NCBI GenBank assembly: GCA_922989275.2
Contig: OV277861.1
Location: 15,400,540-15,464,539 of the forward strand
Reading direction: 5' to 3'
Length of the DNA stretch: 64,000 nucleotides
DNA from: Gari tellinella
Taxonomy: Eukaryota > Mollusca > Bivalvia > Cardiida > Psammobiidae
Part shown: positions 1-10,427 of the stretch, one piece after another
Position numbering within the stretch: position 1 is the stretch's first letter
Layout: every line of letters begins with the position of its first letter
Translations under genes and position numbers: made by a program
The notes under the pieces: generated by a model
What the model was told of the DNA's origin: nothing
What the model saw: the letters and a program-made list of their open reading frames with translations, nothing else
Database searches by the model: none

Positions 1-196
1 CAGACAAACGCGAGTAATGAACAATAAACGTGGTACAAATAATTAGTAAAATGAATCTGGCAACAACTGAACAATCTTCACAATAATGCCATGAATCAGA
101 CATTTCCGACCGCTTCATTAATATTCCTCATGCCACTGTCGATTTTGTAATAACTGTTAAAGCGGCGAGTTTATGGGATTTAAACTGTTTAACAAC

Positions 197-300
197 TAGT
201 CCGGCAGAGGGCTGACTTGACCTGGAAATGCCGTCCTAAGTTTTTTTCTCGACTGATTCTACTTCAGGATATGTTACTTATTGAAAAACCACCGGGTGCC
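197..300 (-). repeat. Tail of a tandem-repeat element (reverse copy)
   Basis: The segment starts at TAGTCCGGCAGAG and runs into the first satellite unit near 291. Read on the minus strand it matches 4992-5103: both carry GTCCTAAG next to a run of seven Ts, and both finish at the CCGGACTA-type edge. A related tail closes the ~165-bp satellite at 9481-9620 and 63514-63650. It looks like a fixed terminal segment attached to a variable tandem array. Divergence between copies is considerable, so the exact edges are approximate. Confidence 0.6.
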
Positions 301-1745
301 ACTTTGTCACCCTTGAGCATTTTCGTATATTCAAGATGGCGGCCAAAATGGCTGCCCAAAGGCTTTTAAACAAACTAGCACAAAATCAGCATTCATTTTT
401 CCTTTTTTAATTGATTAGACCTCACCATAATGATAGTTATTATTAAAAAAAAGTTTTATGTTTTCAAAATGTTACGGGTGACATCTTGTCACTCTTGAGC
501 ATTTCAGTATATTCAAAATGGCGGCTAAAATGGCTACCTAAATGCGTTGAAACAAACTACTCTTAACTTCAGCATTCAAGGTTTGGTTTTCTTAACTGAT
601 ATGACCCCACTATAATGCTATATATTACTGAAATGATGATACATACTATTGAATTGTTACGGATGACATCTTGTCACCCTTGAGCATTTCTGTATATTCA
701 AGACGGCGGCCAAAATGGCTACCGAATTTGCTTTTAAACAAAAAAGTTCAAAAAGCAGCATTCATTGTTTCTTTTTTCAAACTGACCTCACCATAATGAG
801 AGTTATTATTAAAAAGACAATTTATGTTTTAAAAATGTTACGGGTGACATCTTGCCACCCTTTAGCATTTCCGTTTATTCAAAATGGCAGCTTAAATGGC
901 TATCCAAATGCGTTAAAACTACTCTACTTCAGCATTCATAGTTTGGTTTTCTAAACTTATTTGACCCCACCGTCATGAAACTTTTTACTGAAATGATTAT
1001 ACATATTATTGAGCTGTTATGGATGACATCTTGTCAACTCTGAGCATATCTGTTTATTCAAAATAGCGGCTAAATGGCTACCGAAATGCTTTAAAACAAA
1101 ATGGTCATTAAATCAGCATTCATAATTTCTTTCTATTAATTGATTTGATCTCACCATTATGATATTCGTTATTGAAATGATCAAACTAATGATTGAAATG
1201 TTACGGGTGACATCTTTTTATCATTGAGCATTTCCGTATATTCAAGATGGCGACCAACATAGTGACAGAAATTTTGTTTAGCCAAAAAAGTCCAAAAATC
1301 AACAATCATACATTTTTTATTCATTACTGACTCGATATCAACGTAATTATACTTACTATTAGAGTAATGATACTTATTGATGAAATTTAACGGGTAACAT
1401 CTTTTCATCATTAAGTATTTCCGTATATTCAAGACGGTGATGCTTATTATTGAAAACAGGTTACTTGTTATGGAACTGTACGTGGATGATATCTTGTCAC
1501 CCTTGAGCATTTCTATATATTCGAGATGGCGACCAAAGCGTTGACCGAAATGCTTTAAATCAAAATAAGTCCAAACAACAACATTCATTATTTCTTATTC
1601 TTAAATGGTTTGACCTTACCAGATACTACTTATTATTGACAGAATGATACTCATTATTGAAATACTTTGGGGGACATTTTTCCACCTTCGAGCATTTTTC
1701 GTATTCAAGAAAGCGGCCAACATTGCGATAGAAATGCTTAAAATA
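291..1745. repeat. Satellite array, ~180-bp unit, nine partial or full units
   Basis: The motif GGGTGACATCTTGTCACCC followed by TTGAGCATTTC and a TATTCAAGATGGC block recurs near 294, 473, 659, 840, 1019, 1203, 1389, 1489 and 1666. Spacing is 177-186 bp, with one short 100-bp step. Every unit starts with a potential hairpin (GGGTGAC / GTCACCC, 5-nt loop). Units differ at many positions, so the array is old. Open frames at 715-954, 1181-1588 and 1644-1937 are translations of this repeat and are not genes. Confidence 0.85.
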
Positions 1746-1870
1746 TTTAAAATATTCAAAAGTCATAATAAACAGTTGTTTCTTGGCTGGTTCTTTTTAG
1801 CACCTGGCATTTGTTCACAAGAGCGCTTTTACCTTTATCCTAAGAGACCTTCCTACCTGATCGTGGTTCT

Positions 1871-2095
1871 CGGGCTTAATTGTCATAGGAATATTTCTTT
1901 GTATTTGACCGAGATAATGCCCGCTGTCAAGAACTAAAAAGAATGCAGGTCGGTGGTTTTGATCACATTCGCTGATTCGCAACGAATGAGACTAGTCGAT
2001 ATCATCTCATCTCATAACCTCTCATCCTTTATCGGCCCTATATATGATCTATTCTGTGTTGCAGTACCCTAAATCCCAACTCGTCCATGCATGCT
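1871..2095 (+). repeat. Dispersed repeat, copy A
   Basis: The stretch beginning GGGCTTAATTGTCATAGG shares several blocks with 18741-18981 in the same orientation: CAAGAACTAAAA, TTCGCAACGAATGAGA and a later CAACTC.TCCAT block. An ATC/CTCAT-rich section in the middle differs in length. No TIRs or tRNA-like promoter boxes were seen. It abuts the end of the satellite array. Family unknown. Confidence 0.6.
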
Positions 2096-2439
2096 TTCAC
2101 ATATCAATATTTACGTTCTACAGGGCATACTACCTTGACAGTCACACATTGCTCAAGTTTTAAAATTAACTATAGCGTTATGACAAGGGTTTCGGCTTAA
2201 GTCGCTGGCTGTGAAGATGTTATCGTTTTTCCTTCCTCGAACCAAACCCTGCTGGGGCAAGATCAGGTAGATTGTTTCCCCTAATAAATGCCTAAATCAA
2301 GGTAGCGAAGTTTTGCTGATGTTTCATCGCTAAGCTGTTTGGTCTAAACTTGAACGTGTGTTTCAGATATGAACTCGAGGAAATACTATCGCTTGTGAAA
2401 TGTAAGTTTCAATAGAAAAATAAAGTCAACCGATAAGTT

Positions 2440-2625
2440 AAAACACACAGTTGGGCCACAATTCTTTCCTTGCAGCAGTTCACGTTCCAATTCCAAAGCT
2501 GTCTGCAACTGTGATACATCCCGTGACGGTATATGCAGGAAGAATGTCCTCAACAATGTCCATATGTTTGCCCCATGCAATATCAATATCAATAATAGAT
2601 TGGTTAACATTTTATTCGCCCTTCT
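2440..2625 (-). pseudogene. Possible piggyBac-like transposase scrap, frameshifted
   Basis: Minus-strand translation gives two overlapping frames that together look protein-like. One reads MDIVEDILPAYTV followed by GCITVADSFG; the next frame continues LELERELLQGKN. A pattern of VADS(F/Y).GS.ELA..LL is what I would expect around a conserved Asp in DDE_Tnp_1_7 (piggyBac-type) transposases. A single-base shift separates the two halves, and no further homologous sequence is obvious on either side, so it would be only ~55 codons of a protein normally 500-600 residues long. The many TTAA-flanked MITEs in the window fit such a source. I rely on remembered family patterns, so a different transposase or chance remain possible. 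Confidence 0.3.
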
Positions 2626-2859
2626 TGTTTTATATGACTGACAGCTTAGGATTCGAATAATGTCATGTGCAAGGGAATACCTACTACACAATAATATTGT
2701 ATATCTCTTAATCTGTTGCTTTCAAATGTTTTCTTTAATACATCGGCTTGTTTAAGCTTATGTTTCATTTTTACCTATTATCACTAGCTTGTTTATTTGT
2801 GTGTGCTCAATTTAAAAAGTCTCAGCATCTAGAATGTAAGAGATTATCAGCTACATTAA

Positions 2860-3098
2860 ATAAATACGAAAGACTCATAAGGAAACGTAACACAAACAAT
2901 ACACCCACCTCTCAAGCAGAACACACACACACAGTCATACCACAACAAACACACAAACACACGCAATACCATTCCTTCATCTACACACTAAATAGAAACA
3001 ACACGCAATACAAACATAAAGCTAAGTGAATATAGGAACCCGCCTTGGTACGGTCAGTAGCAATCAATAATTAATTATAAATTAATTAATTATTAACA
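2860..3098 (-). repeat. 3' end of retroelement, short copy
   Basis: This ~240-bp segment matches 46911-47160 closely: same start (ACGAAAGACTCA), same ACACCCACCTCTCAAGCAG block, same CA-rich tract, and same CCGCCTTGGTACGGTCAGTAG block. It ends in an AT-rich TTAATTAATTATTAAC. At 46911 this sequence lies downstream (minus strand) of a reverse-transcriptase remnant, so this copy is probably a severely 5'-truncated insertion of the same element. The open frame at 2748-3029 simply runs through it. Confidence 0.7.
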
Positions 3099-3385
3099 TT
3101 AACTCTTTTTTCAGTGACAGTAAGATACACTGATTTTGGTAATATGCTGTTAGCATGCAACTGATAGTAATCGATTTTTAACCTGTTGCTCTCGTACATT
3201 TATAGAAATTTCAGTGTTGTATATATAGGTCAACATTGTTGTTCTCCTCCAACTTAAATGTTGGCGATGTAGTTCTACAGAGCCTTTTGTGGGGTATGTC
3301 ATAAACCCATAATAACGATATCGATCCGTCTATGGTGACTGTCTACTGGTCCTATTATTGTGTCAGAAACTCCTATCTGAACTTT

Positions 3386-3719
3386 TTATTGAGTTGCTTT
3401 ATCAAATTGTTTAACTGTCATATCATTAAGACCACCAAACAGTGCTGTTGGAAAAGGTATCAATTCATAGGACAGAACATCTCCGATATCAGCCTCATGG
3501 CTGCTAGCTTGAAGACTTTCCAAGACTATTGGGTAGATTTCACATGATTTGATCAACCATCTCATTCTTTTGGTCACGGTGATTTGTTCTCTGGAATCCT
3601 TTTTGTCCAATTCTATTAGCAGTCCCTTTCGTGGTTTAAAGCTGTTATTCACATCATCTGATTCCATTTCTTCAGTATCAATGTTGAAAACGCTATCTTT
3701 ATCAATTTCTTGATCAATC
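3386..3719 (-). pseudogene. Coding-like open frame, unidentified
   Basis: An open minus-strand frame of ~111 codons runs from a stop at ~3719 to a stop at 3386, with the first ATG at 3667. Composition is protein-like: an acidic N-terminal part (IDTEEMESDD), a basic central part (TVTKRMRWLIKS), then SYELIPFPTALFGG near the C-terminus. I have a weak memory of similar SYEL.P.P.ALF motifs in repetitive invertebrate proteins, but cannot name a family. It could be an exon-sized remnant of a mobile-element protein: the sequence just upstream (minus strand) ends in TTGCTAG, which would also suit a splice acceptor. No partner exon was found. Confidence 0.35.
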
Positions 3720-4538
3720 TAGCAACTACAGTTTTTTAAATGCACTTTGAACTGACTTGCTCACAATGCATATTACTGTAAGTTCTTCCATAAGTTGAAG
3801 TCTGTGTACAATAGAACCCCTTTGTAAAGAGTTAGCATCCTTGATGCACTCAGATAGGCTAAAAAAGGCAAGACTGCGCTCTAGTGTCTACAAATTCGAA
3901 TATATATTTTTCCAAACGTTCACAGGTTAAGCAAAGTTTTCAGTTTTAGGAAGATTTTGGCCATCATGGACCTATTGTCTTACCGTGCCTTCCGTGTCCT
4001 TTGCATTGTTTTCTATTTTCCGTCTCCCTTGTGTCCCTCAAAGTCAGGTTCAGGATCATCCATGTGAGCCACCATGATATCAAAGTTTGCTTGCAGCTGA
4101 TTGTACATGTGAATGTCTAACGCCTATGCGTATTTCTGTTTTATCATAATCTTAATTATGCAATTGGTAACATGTCCATGGCACATAAAGGGGATTTTAA
4201 TGAACATATGACATTTTCACTTTTATATACCTCGTCCTTGCCTCATCAAATATTAGTTTTCAAAAATATTCTGAGCACTGCTCTTCGGAGAGCCTCCGTT
4301 TTTTTCAGGTAAGTCATGCCATATCTGCCATTTTTAGTTAACATGACCTGAATCGGAACTTTAAGGCAGCATTTCACTATATACTACACTCTTTCAAGGC
4401 ATCAGCAAATATAAAGGCTATGCCACTGTCTCAGTCTGTCTGTCATCAAACTACCACCATCGGCAACTAAGCTGATGAGTAAGTGTATGCAACAAAGCCT
4501 ATATGCTAAGAATGAAATATTTTGACGCACAAAAAAAT
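3720..4538. other. No recognisable feature
   Basis: AT-rich unique-looking sequence; I see no repeat, palindrome or coding signal that I can support. Confidence 0.5.
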
Positions 4539-4788
4539 GTGCAGTTACGTGACCCTAGCTGCTGGTACTTAATTCAAAACTGACCAAAAAAGAAAAATAT
4601 CTAGGTCACAGAGGTCAAGGTTAAAGGTCAATGTAAGTAATTTACTATTGTAACTATTTTTACTCGTTGAAGTACACATACACGTGAAGTTATGTGACCC
4701 TAATTGAAGTACTTAGTCCAAAATTGACCTATTAAACGCAAAATAATTTACAAATGTCACAGAAGTCAAGGGCAAAGGTCAAGGTTAT
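4539..4788 (+). repeat. Diverged tandem duplication (~143 bp) with AGGTCA motifs
   Basis: GTGACCCTA, a GTACTTA..TC.AAA.TTGACC block, then TCACAGAGGTCAAGGTTAAA occur at 4539-4634 and again at 4682-4788. Copy 1 holds three AGGTCA-type half-sites in a row (AGGTCA, AGGTCA, AAGGTCA); copy 2 keeps the last one and degraded versions of the others. AGGTCA is the half-site of nuclear receptors, but no gene is nearby, so a regulatory role is only speculation. Confidence 0.6.
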
Positions 4789-4939
4789 CAAACTGCAATG
4801 CAACATGCTACTCACATTAAGATGTATCTATGATTTAATTTTTATTGATATAATACTTAAACTTTCAAGGAATTACCCGGTATTCGATGCCGGGGTATAG
4901 CATAAAAGGCCTAATTTCGTGGAAATTAGTAAAAAATAG

Positions 4940-5103
4940 TGGGTGGGGTAAACCGGAAATATATCAAAATGCTCAAGGGTGCCAAGGTGGCACCCGGTCA
5001 ATTCTGAATGACAATGCTTTGAACTATCAATATCAATCAAGAAAAAAACTTAGGACGCAATTTCTAGGTAGACCTCAAAATCCTCATTTCTCTGCCGGAC
5101 TAA
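4940..5103 (+). repeat. Partial satellite unit, hairpin and tail
   Basis: GCTCAAGGGTGCCAAGGTGGCACCC at ~4971-4995 is a reverse-oriented satellite start with a 7-bp stem (GGGTGCC / GGCACCC) and a 5-nt loop. It is followed by a ~110-bp tail with AAAAAAACTTAGGACG and finally TCTCTGCCGGACTAA. This is the reverse complement of the arrangement at 197-340, so the two tails face outwards and bracket 0.2-5.1 kb. Confidence 0.6.
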
Positions 5104-5665
5104 ACCCGTGTGCATGAAAAGACAGAAAAAAATCCGAAGACGATAATTTACGCGAAAAGCGCAATTCGTGCTAACGAAACAACAAAGCATAAATTGTCAA
5201 CAATAATCGCTGTTTATTTAATGCTCAGCAGTTGATTTCTTTGAAATAATAGGAGCATTTTGTTTTACTTTGAGTCTGCTTTTAAACATCCACCTGTCTT
5301 TAAAACTGTAAAAACTATAGGGTTAAATGTTAAATGTTAACCAAGCCGGGAACAATTTATGTGTGACAAGGGTAAAAAATAAACATGTAACAGTGCATGT
5401 ATTTTGTAGAACTGGAACATACTGTTTTTTGTTTTTTAAAAATCTTAATTTTGCTGTACATGCGATTATATCAAAGTTCATTTACAACACGTACATTGTG
5501 TATATTGAGGTGACGTTAAATATGTCCCTGAATAAAGCTTGATTATAAAACAAAACAGGGTAATAAGAACAGTAGAATTAATAACACATTTACCCCTCGA
5601 CTCCCCTAGTACGTAGTTGCTGAATTAAGATTCTAAACTAATGGCTCTGTTCAGTGATGCCGTTA
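5104..5665. other. No recognisable feature
   Basis: AT-rich sequence with a short GTTAAAT duplication near 5321-5340; nothing else supportable. Confidence 0.5.
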
Positions 5666-5850
5666 CAGTGAAACCTCTCTATTTGCGACCACTAACTTTG
5701 TGTTAATTTTGAGATATCTACAAAAGATGACTACTTAAAGCAGGGTGACAGTAAAACAGAAAACTCCTGAAGGAGCTTTCTATTTCACTGTCAACTTGCT
5801 TTCAGCTGGCATCTCTCTTTTATACAACCAATTAGCCTTCTCTTTCTGTA
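5666..5850. mobile_element. CAGTAAAACC-type MITE, right end lost
   Basis: The left end CAGTGAAACCTCTCTATTTG..ACCACTA matches the TIRs of the intact copies at 7421, 15285 and 25643. Inside is the same palindrome (GACAGTAAAACAGAAAACTCC / GGAGCTTTCTATTTCACTGTC). The sequence after the palindrome (TCTCTTTTATACA...TTAGCCTTCTCTTT) matches the 15285 copy up to about 5850, but no right TIR follows. Confidence 0.7.
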
Positions 5851-6137
5851 TGTATAGGCTTTCAACAGTTAAGGTAGTACGCCTATAATAAGATCGAACA
5901 ATGCCGAACATCAATGGTACTCTATGTAGAGCGTTCGGCCATTCTCGTAAACTAACTGGACGTACCAAAATACGCTCGAGCATGCAGTGGTACGGACACC
6001 CAGTTGACGAAACTTGTGGATCGCTCTTTGTAATATTGCCTTTTTCACCGACGTTAACCTGAGGGCTACCATATTAAGATGCTCATAAAAATCCTAAGAT
6101 TTTAAAGTTTGAAGAACGGATTTTATGAATTGTACCT

Positions 6138-6250
6138 TTAACCCTTTCGCTGCCAGGCTCAATATAACACTTACATAATTAAGCAAACAGATTAGATCCA
6201 GATCAGACGCCGCGTTACGCGGCGTCTGGTCTGTTTCTAAACTGTTTGAC
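6138..6250. mobile_element. TTAA-type MITE, truncated on the right
   Basis: It opens with TTAACCCTTTCGCTGCC, the usual left edge of the TTAA-flanked family. The central palindrome at 6184-6249 (AGACGCCGCGT.ACGCGGCGTCT core) is well preserved. No GGGTTAA edge follows, so the right end is missing or too diverged to see. Confidence 0.65.
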
Positions 6251-6401
6251 ACCGATTCAATGTTTCCTCATAAGGCATAAGATTCTAATTTTGTAAAGTA
6301 GGAGTAGAAATCCGAACATTTTTAAAGATCCGTAGGTCAGGAGAGAAGTAAAAAAAAGTCCGATACATTGGGAAAAAGAACAATTGCAGCTCTGTAACCG
6401 G

Positions 6402-6682
6402 TCTAATTAGGTGTGCACATCATTTTTGAAATACAGTGTGCACATAATAAATATATTTTTCTTACTGCTCAGGCAATCACCATCATATTTTTCTTCTGAC
6501 ATATTGACTTGAAGAATTTCTAACCGATTCCGGACTCGAACCGGCGATCCTTGGCATTCAAAACCAACGCCCTTACCAACTGAGCTAACGGGGCAAAATG
6601 TTCTGATTGTGATTGCCTGAGCCATAAGAATACTATAACAATATGAGATACCAGACTGGTGAACTGTCTCTAAGTGTGCACA
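6402..6682 (-). mobile_element. SINE-like element with tRNA-derived head
   Basis: On the minus strand 6597-6525 reads as a tRNA-like body: an A-box-like GTTAGCTCAGTTGG, an anticodon-like loop TTTGAAT and a B box GGTTCGAGTCC. The acceptor stem pairs poorly, so it is not a working tRNA. GCTCAGGCAATCAC at 6467-6480 and GTGATTGCCTGAGC at 6609-6622 form a perfect 14-bp inverted pair around it, and TGTGCACAT occurs on both flanks (about 6412 and 6673). A tRNA-derived SINE is the simplest reading; the flanking inverted pair is unusual for one. Confidence 0.6.
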
Positions 6683-6964
6683 TTAGTAAAGAGAGGACAT
6701 AATCACCACCATGTATGCTATTGCATACACTCATGATGCCACAATTTAAGAGCAGTGATAATATATAACGTGCTTATTTAGACTTGATCTACACATTGAT
6801 AAATGTGAAATCGATAACAAATCGAGCTTCTGTTCAAAGAGAACGCAATTAAGGTAAAAGCATTTCTCTGTCATTTGATCGCAAAACGCTATATTAGGGA
6901 TATAAAATATTTATATACACGTACAGTTTGTTTAACCCTTTAACCACAAAACTGAACCATATGT

Positions 6965-7211
6965 TTAACCCTTTCAAGATCAAATTATTCTGGAGATGTT
7001 TACCCCTTTACCGCTTTATTGTCGTCTGATTCAATATTGTTTTTTCAAGACACGTTTCAAAGTTAGATTCAAGGTAGTATGGCTTAATTAATTTCGATAC
7101 GAATGTCAAACAGTTTGGGTCCTGATCAGACGCCGCATTACGCGGCGTCTGATCAGGGCCCAATCTGTTTGCAAACGCACTTAAAGGCGTCATTGAGAGT
7201 GATAGAGTTAA
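6965..7211. mobile_element. TTAA-flanked MITE with central palindrome
   Basis: Bounded by TTAACCCTTTCAAGATC and GAGAGTGATAGAGTTAA. The central palindrome at 7107-7171 has both arms (CAAACAGTTTGGGTCCTGATC / GATCAGGGCCCAATCTGTTTG). Blocks GTCGTCTGATTCAATATTG and TTTCAAAGTTAGATT recur in the copies at 21276, 23679, 24223 and 55173. TTAA flanks and CCC...GGG ends are the signature of piggyBac-type cut-and-paste; no transposase is encoded. Confidence 0.8.
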
Positions 7212-7420
7212 ATTCTTTAGCCGACACAATTTTGTCTCCTAAAATTTGCCATCTTATAAGTGTTTGCCATGTCGCTTCTGTCACGGCATGAGTTATCCTT
7301 GTATTCAAAAACTATTCCAACGTTCAAGATGGATTGGTGTCTAAAGCAGAATAAAAAATGTATCTACATTCATTATTTATTCAGCTGCTTACTCTAAGTT
7401 TGCATCTGCGATTTCATATA

Positions 7421-7625
7421 CAGTAAACCTCTCTTGTGCGACCACTACAACGACGGCTCAGCTATTGTTTAAAAGACAGGTGACTTCTTATATTGAGGTG
7501 ACATTAAAACAGAAAGCTCTGAAAGGAGCTGTCTGTTTGTTTTACTGTCACCCAGCTTTAAGCAACCTGTCGTAAACACCTAATAAGCAACATTATTTAG
7601 TGGTCGTAATAGAGGGGCTTTACTG
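7421..7625. mobile_element. CAGTAAAACC-type MITE (TA-flanked)
   Basis: The ends CAGTAAACCTCTC..GCGACCACTA and TAGTGGTCGTAATAGAGG..TTTACTG are TIRs of about 28 bp, with TA on the left. The middle is a hairpin built from GACATTAAAACAGAAAGCTC and its complement. TA targets with CAGT ends point to a Tc1/mariner or pogo-type transposase acting in trans. Confidence 0.85.
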
Positions 7626-7825
7626 CAACGTTCCCTCATAAATAAGTCAATAGTATTATGTTACTACAGCACTCGAACGAAGCATAATATGCTAATGTTT
7701 CATATTTACGTTTATTCTGATAAACGTTTTTTTACAAAGGTAAAGGTAGGTGTACATGTATCTTAATAGGCTTCTGGGTCTCCCTTCACATGTAATTAGC
7801 TGGTAGACGCAATATGACTGATTTT

Positions 7826-8028
7826 GAAAACTGTTTTAAAAATATTTATCTGTCAGTTTACATTGATATTTAAAACTGTTTTAAAAATATTTGTCTGTCA
7901 GTTTACATTGATATTAAAACTGTTTTAAACTATTTGTCTGTCAGTTTAACTTGATATTTAAAACTGTTTTAAACTATTTGTCTGTCAGTTTACATTGATA
8001 TTAAAACTGTTTTAAAAATATTTGTCTG
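7826..8028 (+). repeat. Tandem repeat, ~44-bp unit, 4.6 copies
   Basis: The unit is AAAACTGTTTTAAA..TATTTGTCTGTCAG..TT..CATTGATATT. Copies start near 7827, 7872, 7916, 7959 and 8002; the last is partial. Copies 3 and 4 share a small deletion (AAACTATTTG), so they look like the most recent duplicates. Confidence 0.9.
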
Positions 8029-8464
8029 AAAATTGAATGTATAACACACATTAAAGAAGCTGATTACCCAGATCCGTGTTTTAATTGTTTCAAAGGTAAA
8101 CAAGCAGGAACATGTATATCAGTTTCAAGCGGATCCAGCGATTTTCATCAGGGGGGGGGGGGGGGGGGCAATTTATTACGACCAATAAATGAAGTTGGTG
8201 TTTAAGTATTTTAAGTCAATGGGAAAGTAACGCAGAAAGCTCCTAAAAATACCGTAATAAATAAATACAGTGTTGTTAGCTTCTATTATGTCGGTTTCTG
8301 AATTTCGTGGACAGATTCAGAGCATAAAATGCGTTTAATTTGTCAATACTTCTTCGTATTGTTTGGCCGATAGTACCTTACTGTAAGGTTCTATGCAATT
8401 AAGAAAATACTTCCTAATACCTGTTTATTCCCATACATCTATTGGTAACTAATTTGCACGTACA
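8029..8464. repeat. 18-base poly-G run in otherwise plain sequence
   Basis: An uninterrupted run of 18 G lies at 8151-8168; its length is likely to vary or to be misread. The rest of the stretch shows nothing supportable. Confidence 0.7.
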
Positions 8465-8635
8465 GTGTAACCAAAACTTGATTCCTGACTAGGGGATTTT
8501 TTCCGAATCCCCGATGATGTACAGGAATATGCTTGAGCAAGATACGAGTGTACCGCGAATAGCTCCTCTCTACCCAGGGGTTAAAATAGGTACCTGTGAA
8601 GGATCTGAACCGGTACTGCGGCTGATTATGCGCCA
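8465..8635 (-). repeat. SINE-like conserved repeat (CCTGGGTAGAGAG type)
   Basis: The minus strand reads CAGGTACCTATTTTAACCCCTGGGTAGAGAG, then a CTTGCTCAAG block, then GGGGATTCGG. This order (CCTGGGTGGAGAG, CTTGCCCAAGG, GGGATTCGAACC) is one I recognise as a dispersed, SINE-like sequence in many marine invertebrate genomes. The open frame at 8439-8636 is its translation. Recognition is from memory. Confidence 0.45.
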
Positions 8636-8685
8636 TATGTTAGCAGTGCTCAATATTGTAGGCAAGATGGCTCTATGATCAGGGG

Positions 8686-8756
8686 GGTAAATGTACAGTC
8701 GGCTGAGCGGTCATTCGGACTGAAAGTAGACTTTAAATTGATACTTTTTTTACTTT
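8686..8756 (+). repeat. 70-bp leader block of the ~165-bp satellite element
   Basis: GTACAGTCGGCTGAGCGGTC and the following ATTCGGACTGAAAGTAGACTTTAA recur at 62993-63063 with few changes and in the same orientation. In both places a ~165-bp satellite element lies just to the right (8790-9620; 63514-64000), but in opposite orientations. Confidence 0.7.
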
Positions 8757-8789
8757 TACAAACATGAGTACAGACGCCAGAATTATGTT

Positions 8790-9480
8790 AATGCATGTAT
8801 CATAGTTCCTGAGGTATTGCCGAAAATGACATTTTCAGTACTAGCTGACTAAATATGCCAATTCAGAAAAACTATTTGTGTGATCTTTAGTGAAACGGCT
8901 TCATCTGATTATTTACCCCTAAAACATGTGTTTATACGCAAGCTATTGACGAAAACAAGATTTTCGGTAATGGCTGCCGAAATATGGATATTCATCACAA
9001 CCTTATAAATATATTTGTGGGATCAATACTAAAATGGTTTTATCTGATTTTCTACCCCTCAAAATATGGGGATAAACACCAAAATTATTCTGAAACCATA
9101 TGTAATTACTGAGATATTGACGAAAACGAGATTTTCAGTAATGGCTGCCTAATTATGCCCATTCAGCACAAAATATTGGTGTGACCTTTTCGAAAATGGT
9201 TCAATCGTATTCTTTACCCCTCAAAACATGGAGATAGACACCAACATAATTTTGATACCATGCACAGGTACAGAGATATTGACGAAAACGAGATTTTCAG
9301 TAATAGCTGCCTAAATATGCATATTCAGCACAAAATATTGCTGTGATCTTTACTAAAATGGCTTTATCTGACTATATATCCCTCAAAACATTGGGATAAA
9401 CACCAAAATTATGTTGATACCATGCATAGTTTCTGAGATATTGACGAAAACAAGATTTTCAGTAATGGCGCCCTTAATTT
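8790..9480 (+). repeat. Satellite array, ~165-bp unit, about four and a half units
   Basis: The anchor CGAAAACGAGATTTTCAGTA recurs near 8821, 8950, 9121, 9283 and 9445, spaced 129, 171, 162 and 162 bp. Other shared blocks are ATGGCTTTATCTGATT, TACCCCTCAAAACATG and GATACCATGCATAG..TCTGAGATATTG. The first unit is most diverged. The same unit in reverse orientation fills 63655-64000. Confidence 0.85.
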
Positions 9481-9620
9481 GCATATTGTGCGGATTGCCC
9501 AATGATGCCTGAGTGGCATCATTCAGGTTCTTAAAGAGCACACCTCAGAGGTATAGAAACAGCAAAAAAACTTTGTACGGCCCGCAAAACACGCTTATCG
9601 GTCTCTGCCACCGGACTAAT
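9481..9620 (+). repeat. Hairpin and tail closing the ~165-bp satellite
   Basis: ATGATGCC TGAGT GGCATCAT at 9502-9522 is a perfect 8-bp stem with a 5-nt loop. It is followed by a ~100-bp tail containing AAAAAAACTTTGTACGG and CGCAAAACACGCTTATCG, ending CTCTGCCACCGGACTAA. The reverse copy at 63514-63650 matches almost base for base in the tail. The order hairpin, A7CTT block, CTCTGCC..GGACTAA also matches the tail at 4992-5103, so the two satellite elements are related. Confidence 0.75.
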
Positions 9621-10175
9621 ATGAAATGGAATTCATCTAACAAGTGTAATCGGAGTAAAGCAATTAAGACGTTGAGTCTGGACACAATCCCAATCAAGTT
9701 TAGCTTGGACTGTGGTAGTAATTAATACGATAAATCAATAGAGAACACTGATTATTTAGTGGCGCCAGTCTATCACGACCCCTATGCGATGTTTGGGTGT
9801 TGGTATGTAAGTAATCTCTCAGTTTACAGCTACATAAGTAAAGTAGAAAGTTACTTTAAATATTTCTACTCAATTTTTATATTGCTCCAAGCTTTCACCT
9901 ATTTTAAAAAAAACAATAAGCTAGACTTTTTAAGTGTCCGTAATAGACGGGTTATATTGTACCTTGTTAAATGACCTTGGACTAAATATCAATAAGAACA
10001 TATTTTTATCAGTTGTAAAGTAATTAATTGGTGTTATCACTGTAATGAAGCATGTCCGTGAATGTTTACAGTGTTCTGTCTTATCAATACTCTCGGGTGG
10101 GGTAATTTGACAGGTCAGTACACAGTTGCTTGTTATAATGAGCACAATACTGTCACCAGCAACCATCTACTTGAT
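9621..10175. other. No recognisable feature
   Basis: AT-rich; short frames here have no protein-like character. Confidence 0.5.
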
Positions 10176-10427
10176 TTAACCCTTTCTCCCTCAATGACGC
10201 TTGGAAGTACGTTTGCAAACAGTTTGGATACTGATCAGACGCCGCCGACGCGGCGACTGATCATGATCCTAGCTGTTTGACACTTGTATCGATACGTTTT
10301 AAGTTAAACTACATTTACATTGAATCTTACTTTGAAATGATCTTGCAAACAACAAACTTGAAGCAGATGACAATGAAACGGCGAAGGGGTAAGACACTTA
10401 CGGAAAATTCGGGAGTGAAAGGGTTAA
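10176..10427. mobile_element. TTAA-flanked MITE, palindrome near its left end
   Basis: Starts TTAACCCTTTCTCCCTCAATGACG and ends GAGTGAAAGGGTTAA. Palindrome at 10213-10279 (GATACTGATCAGACGCCGCC.GACGCGGCGACTGATCATGATCC), with several arm mismatches. Relative to 6965-7211 the element is inverted: the short arm to the TTAA is on the left and the GCAGATGACAATGAAACGG block is on the right. Confidence 0.8.

Noticed and set aside
7826..8028. CRISPR array
   Set aside because: The 44-bp units are contiguous tandem copies with no unique spacers, and the DNA is eukaryotic.
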